Shown: positions 61,443 through 64,000 of the stretch, piece by piece
How the letters are laid out: each line of letters starts with the position of its first letter
How positions within the stretch are numbered: the first letter of the stretch is position 1
NCBI GenBank assembly: GCA_017550285.1
Contig: JAFZPP010000038.1
Location: forward strand, 1-64,000
Direction of reading: 5' to 3'
Length of the DNA stretch: 64,000 bases
DNA from: Oscillospiraceae bacterium
GTDB lineage: Bacteria; Bacillota; Clostridia; Oscillospirales; Ruminococcaceae
Position numbers and translations under genes: made by a program
The notes under the pieces: model-generated
Seen by the model: the letters and a program-made list of their open reading frames with translations, nothing else
What the model was told of the DNA's origin: nothing
Databases searched by the model: none

Positions 61443-62138
61443 ATGGATTGGGAATTTCAATTCTTAAACTGGATTCAAAACAATCTCCGCAGTGAAACAA
61501 TGGATAAGATCATGCCGATCATTACGAAATTCGGCGACGGCGGCATCTTCTGGATCGCCGTGACCCTGCTGCTGTTCATCCCGAAGCGCACAAGAAAATA
61601 TGCGCATGTTTCAGCATTCGCACTGATCTTCTGCGTCATCGGCGGCAATGTGATTCTCAAGAATCTGATTGCAAGACCGCGTCCCTTCTGGCTCGAAAAC
61701 GGCAATCCGCTTGCCATGATCGGCATTCAGGGCAATCCGCTCGAACGGCTCTATATCCGTGACAGCGCCATGGTCGTGCCGGAGGGCAGAACCGTACTTC
61801 AGCTGCTCGTCAAAGCGCCGACGGACTTTGCCTTCCCCTCGGGTCATACGCAGGCTTCTTTTGCCGCTGCAACCTCGATCTGCATGTGGAAGCGCAGATA
61901 CGGCATTCCGGCGCTGGTGCTCGCGGCACTCGTCGCCTTCTCGCGGATGTATCTCTATGTGCACTATCCGACGGATGTGCTCGGCGGCATGCTGTTCGGC
62001 ATCGGCTATGCGCTGCTCGGACTGGCAATCTGCAACAAGCTCTTCCGCAAAAAGACCTGGGACGGCTGCGAAGGTGCACGCCGCCTTGCAAGAAAGAGAC
62101 AGAAGCAGGCAGAAGCTGCTGCCGCTGCCGCAAAATAA
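61443..62138 (+). CDS. PAP2-family membrane phosphatase
   Basis: 231 aa with five or six membrane helices. The three catalytic motifs are KNLIARPRP, PSGH and SRMYLYVHYPTD. It likely dephosphorylates undecaprenyl or phosphatidylglycerol phosphate outside the membrane. About 55 residues separate the first two motifs, more than in short members. The C-terminus is an Ala/Lys tail. AAAGGATG precedes ATG 61443. Confidence 0.92.
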   Translation: MDWEFQFLNWIQNNLRSETMDKIMPIITKFGDGGIFWIAVTLLLFIPKRTRKYAHVSAFALIFCVIGGNVILKNLIARPRPFWLENGNPLAMIGIQGNPLERLYIRDSAMVVPEGRTVLQLLVKAPTDFAFPSGHTQASFAAATSICMWKRRYGIPALVLAALVAFSRMYLYVHYPTDVLGGMLFGIGYALLGLAICNKLFRKKTWDGCEGARRLARKRQKQAEAAAAAAK

Positions 62139-62150
62139 TCCATACGGCAA

Positions 62151-62192
62151 AAAGCCGCGGATTCCGGTCATTCGGTCGGATTCCGCGGCTTG
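62151..62192 (+). terminator. Terminator of the PAP2 gene
   Basis: 14-bp stem AAGCCGCGGATTCCG/CGGATTCCGCGGCTT with a short T-poor tail. Confidence 0.7.
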
Positions 62193-62249
62193 ATTGATAT
62201 ACCGATCTGCCGCCCTGAAAAAATTTTTTTGAGAAAATCAAAAAAAGAC

Positions 62250-62278
62250 TTGACAAATCAGAATGTCTCTGCTATAAT
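62250..62278 (+). promoter_or_regulatory. Promoter of cysK
   Basis: TTGACA (62250-62255), 17 bp, TATAAT (62273-62278). The leader to cysK is about 180 nt. Confidence 0.9.
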
Positions 62279-62341
62279 AGGAACATAAAACATAGCAAGC
62301 AGATAGGTTATATGGGAAATCATGGAGGAGGCAGACAGAAT

Positions 62342-62395
62342 ATGCAGAAACGATGTTGCGGCTGTACCGTGCTGCAGAGGCACCGCATATCATAA
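62342..62395 (+). CDS. Cysteine-rich leader peptide upstream of cysK
   Basis: 17 aa, MQKRCCGCTVLQRHRIS, with three cysteines at 5, 6 and 8. GGAGGAGG lies 11 bp before the ATG, as strong as the sites of real genes here. It lies in the cysK leader, between a consensus promoter and the gene. A hairpin CAGCGG/CCGCTG (62407-62424) follows 11 bp after its stop. Ribosome stalling at the cysteine codons when Cys-tRNA is scarce would be a plausible control of cysK; this is inference. Confidence 0.6.
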   Translation: MQKRCCGCTVLQRHRIS

Positions 62396-62406
62396 TTGTT
62401 AAGCAT

Positions 62407-62424
62407 CAGCGGCAGATTCCGCTG
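62407..62424 (+). promoter_or_regulatory. Hairpin between the Cys leader peptide and cysK
   Basis: Perfect 6-bp stem CAGCGG/CCGCTG, followed by the AT palindrome ATAAAAATTTTTAT. Could be an attenuator or ribosome-access structure. Confidence 0.45.
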
Positions 62425-62467
62425 TATCCGAATAAAAATTTTTATACTGAAAAGGAGATTTTTTACC

Positions 62468-63394
62468 ATGGGCGTTTATCAGAAAATTACCGACCTGATC
62501 GGCGGCACACCGCTGCTGGAACTCGTCAACACCGAAAAGGAAAATCAGCTTTCCGCAACCATTCTTGCAAAGCTGGAATATTTCAATCCGGCAGGCTCTG
62601 TCAAGGACAGAATCGCAAAGGCGATGATTGACGATGCTGAGGCAAAGGGTCTGCTCAAGAAGGGCAGCGTCATCATTGAGCCGACCTCCGGCAATACCGG
62701 TATCGGTCTCGCATCCGTCGCGGCTGCACGCGGCTACAGACTGATTATCACCATGCCCGAGACGATGAGCATTGAGCGCCGCAACCTCATGAAGGCATAC
62801 GGCGCAGAGCTCGTGCTGACTGACGGCACCAAGGGCATGAAGGGCGCAATCGCAAAGGCAGAGGAGCTTGCCGCAGAAATTCCGGACAGCTTCATTCCTT
62901 CGCAGTTCACAAACCCTGCCAATCCGGCAGCACATGAGGCTTCGACCGGTGTTGAAATCTGGAAGGATACCGACGGCAAGGTTGATATCTTCGTCGCAGG
63001 CGTCGGCACGGGCGGTACGATCAGCGGCACCGGCGCATATCTGAAGCGGCAGAATCCGGATGTCAAGGTTGTTGCTGTAGAGCCGAAGGGCTCGCCGGTC
63101 CTCTCCGAGGGTGTCTCCGGCAAGCACGGCATCCAGGGCATCGGCGCAGGATTTGTGCCGGATACGCTCAATACGCAGATTTACGATGAGGTCATCACCG
63201 TTACCAATGAAGATGCATATGCAACCGGCAGAGCCATTGCACGCACAGAGGGTGTCCTCGTCGGCATCTCCTCCGGCGCGGCAGTCTGGGCTGCACTCGA
63301 GCTTGCAAAGCGTCCGGAGAACAAGGGCAAGACGATTGTCGCGCTGCTGCCCGATACCGGTGAACGCTATCTCTCGACGCCGATGTTTGACTGA
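62468..63394 (+). CDS. cysK: Cysteine synthase (O-acetylserine sulfhydrylase)
   Basis: 308 aa PLP enzyme making cysteine from O-acetylserine and sulfide. IGGTPLLEL at the start, the PLP lysine in [22 protein letters not shown], and [12 protein letters not shown] are clear. ATG 62468 has AAAAGGAG upstream. Monocistronic. Confidence 0.96.
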   Translation: MGVYQKITDLIGGTPLLELVNTEKENQLSATILAKLEYFNPAGSVKDRIAKAMIDDAEAKGLLKKGSVIIEPTSGNTGIGLASVAAARGYRLIITMPETMSIERRNLMKAYGAELVLTDGTKGMKGAIAKAEELAAEIPDSFIPSQFTNPANPAAHEASTGVEIWKDTDGKVDIFVAGVGTGGTISGTGAYLKRQNPDVKVVAVEPKGSPVLSEGVSGKHGIQGIGAGFVPDTLNTQIYDEVITVTNEDAYATGRAIARTEGVLVGISSGAAVWAALELAKRPENKGKTIVALLPDTGERYLSTPMFD

Positions 63395-63420
63395 GCCAAC
63401 AAATATCGACGGATCAAAAT

Positions 63421-63462
63421 ATCCCCGACGGTCAGTTTTCTGAATGACCGTCGGGGATTTCT
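63421..63462 (+). terminator. Terminator between cysK and the converging last gene
   Basis: 14-bp perfect stem ATCCCCGACGGTCA/TGACCGTCGGGGAT followed by TTTCTG. Confidence 0.85.
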
Positions 63463-63464
63463 GT

Positions 63465-64000
63465 TTATCCGAAAAGATAAGTGCCGTCCTTTGTTTTGAC
63501 CATCATGATCTCATTGCCGCTGACAACCGTGACAGGCTCCTCATCGCCTTCATACAGCGCTTGCAGCGAAAACTGTATATCGCGTATCTCCTCCGCCTCC
63601 TGCTTGCAGGCTTCGATAAATTTGTCGTCGATGATACCTGCATCCTTGAACGCATCAAAGAAGCCGTCCAGATCGAGCTTCTCCTCCGGATAATAGGCAA
63701 GATGCAGCGAGGTCAGCTTCCAGCTCTCATAGCCGTCCTCGTCGAAGCGCTTGCAGAGCTTGTCGAAATTCTCCTCCGGCGTTGTATCCTGCGTTTTCAG
63801 GAATGCCTGATAGGATTCCAGATAGAGCGGATACATCGTCTTGCAGTAGGCATCAAAATCCTTCTGCTCGATCGCGGTAAAATAAGTCCGCAGCGTATCG
63901 CAGTAGGCAGCATCCACATCCTCCGTAATGATGCTCAGACCGTCCTCTCCGCATTTTTCCGCCGCAGATGCAGCGCTCTCCTCCGGCTTCTGCGCATCCG
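63465..64000 (-). CDS. Unknown, probably secreted protein (5' end outside the window)
   Basis: The frame stays open from the stop at 63465 to the window end, giving at least 178 residues. The N-terminal visible part is Ala/Glu/Ser-rich (SAASAAEKCGEDG), like a spacer behind a signal or lipoprotein sequence. The rest is acidic and aromatic, with a C-terminal beta segment (VTVVSGNEIMMVKTKDG) in the style of NTF2-like extracellular domains. A GTG at 63917 is unlikely to be the start because coding-like sequence continues upstream. Confidence 0.55.
   Translation of the reverse strand, partial: DAQKPEESAASAAEKCGEDGLSIITEDVDAAYCDTLRTYFTAIEQKDFDAYCKTMYPLYLESYQAFLKTQDTTPEENFDKLCKRFDEDGYESWKLTSLHLAYYPEEKLDLDGFFDAFKDAGIIDDKFIEACKQEAEEIRDIQFSLQALYEGDEEPVTVVSGNEIMMVKTKDGTYLFG

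Overview
The window looks like the chromosome of a moderately high-GC Ruminococcus of the cellulosome-building, R. flavefaciens / R. champanellensis type. The assignment rests on a scaffoldin cluster, a dockerin-bearing GH9 cellulase, several dockerin proteins and Firmicutes housekeeping and sporulation genes. It is inferred from gene content, not from a database comparison.

Layout. 1-2.4 kb: copy 1 of a multi-hairpin repeat, a phosphofructokinase probably of the PPi type, and an unknown protein. 2.6-4.4 kb: an ECF sigma factor with a likely membrane anti-sigma partner, and a candidate small RNA on the other strand. 4.4-8.1 kb: a GPH-type sugar symporter and its TetR regulator, divergent from a GT-B-like glycosyltransferase. 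8.1-11.3 kb: a leftward four-gene operon with a CoA-dehydratase-activase-related Fe-S protein, a membrane protein and two unknown paralogues. 11.5-16.6 kb: GH9-CBM3c-dockerin cellulase, yajC, a DUF4364 protein and aroC. 16.7-26.8 kb: the scaffoldin operon, transcribed leftward as scaC, scaA, scaB, scaE. ScaB carries nine cohesins of two types plus an X-dockerin. ScaE carries one cohesin and a wall-sorting tail. No cttA lies between scaB and scaE.

26.9-43.9 kb: capA, a GerA-type germination gene set interrupted by two dockerin genes, acpP, rpsT, a two-gene LRR-dockerin operon, gpr with DUF421/DUF4363 genes, then the darA-holB-ricT locus with an inserted yhfC-like gene. 44-50.8 kb: an Rrf2 regulator, an aminotransferase, the nifS-iscU-mnmA sulfur-transfer operon, trmB and two small unknowns. 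50.8-54.6 kb: pyrC, copy 2 of the multi-hairpin repeat in inverted orientation, two small proteins, an Lrp-type regulator and an aminotransferase. 54.7-64 kb: an orphan response regulator, low-GC immunity-like genes, hpf, a VanY-type peptidase, a GNAT, a serine recombinase next to bofA, a PAP2 phosphatase behind a duplicated promoter repeat, cysK behind a Cys-rich leader peptide, and a gene cut by the window edge.

How the genes work together. Enzymes such as the GH9 cellulase should dock on ScaA/ScaB cohesins, ScaB should dock through its X-dockerin on ScaE, and ScaE should be fixed to the wall. ScaC is an adaptor. The LRR-dockerin proteins have a ScaB-like dockerin and may attach to the surface directly. 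Sporulation and germination genes (gpr, gerA set, bofA, DUF421/DUF4363) are present although cultured relatives are generally described as non-sporing. Most promoters are readable as TTGACA/TTGCNN-17-TATAAT, often with an extended TGC before the -10. I saw no rRNA, tRNA or CRISPR array.
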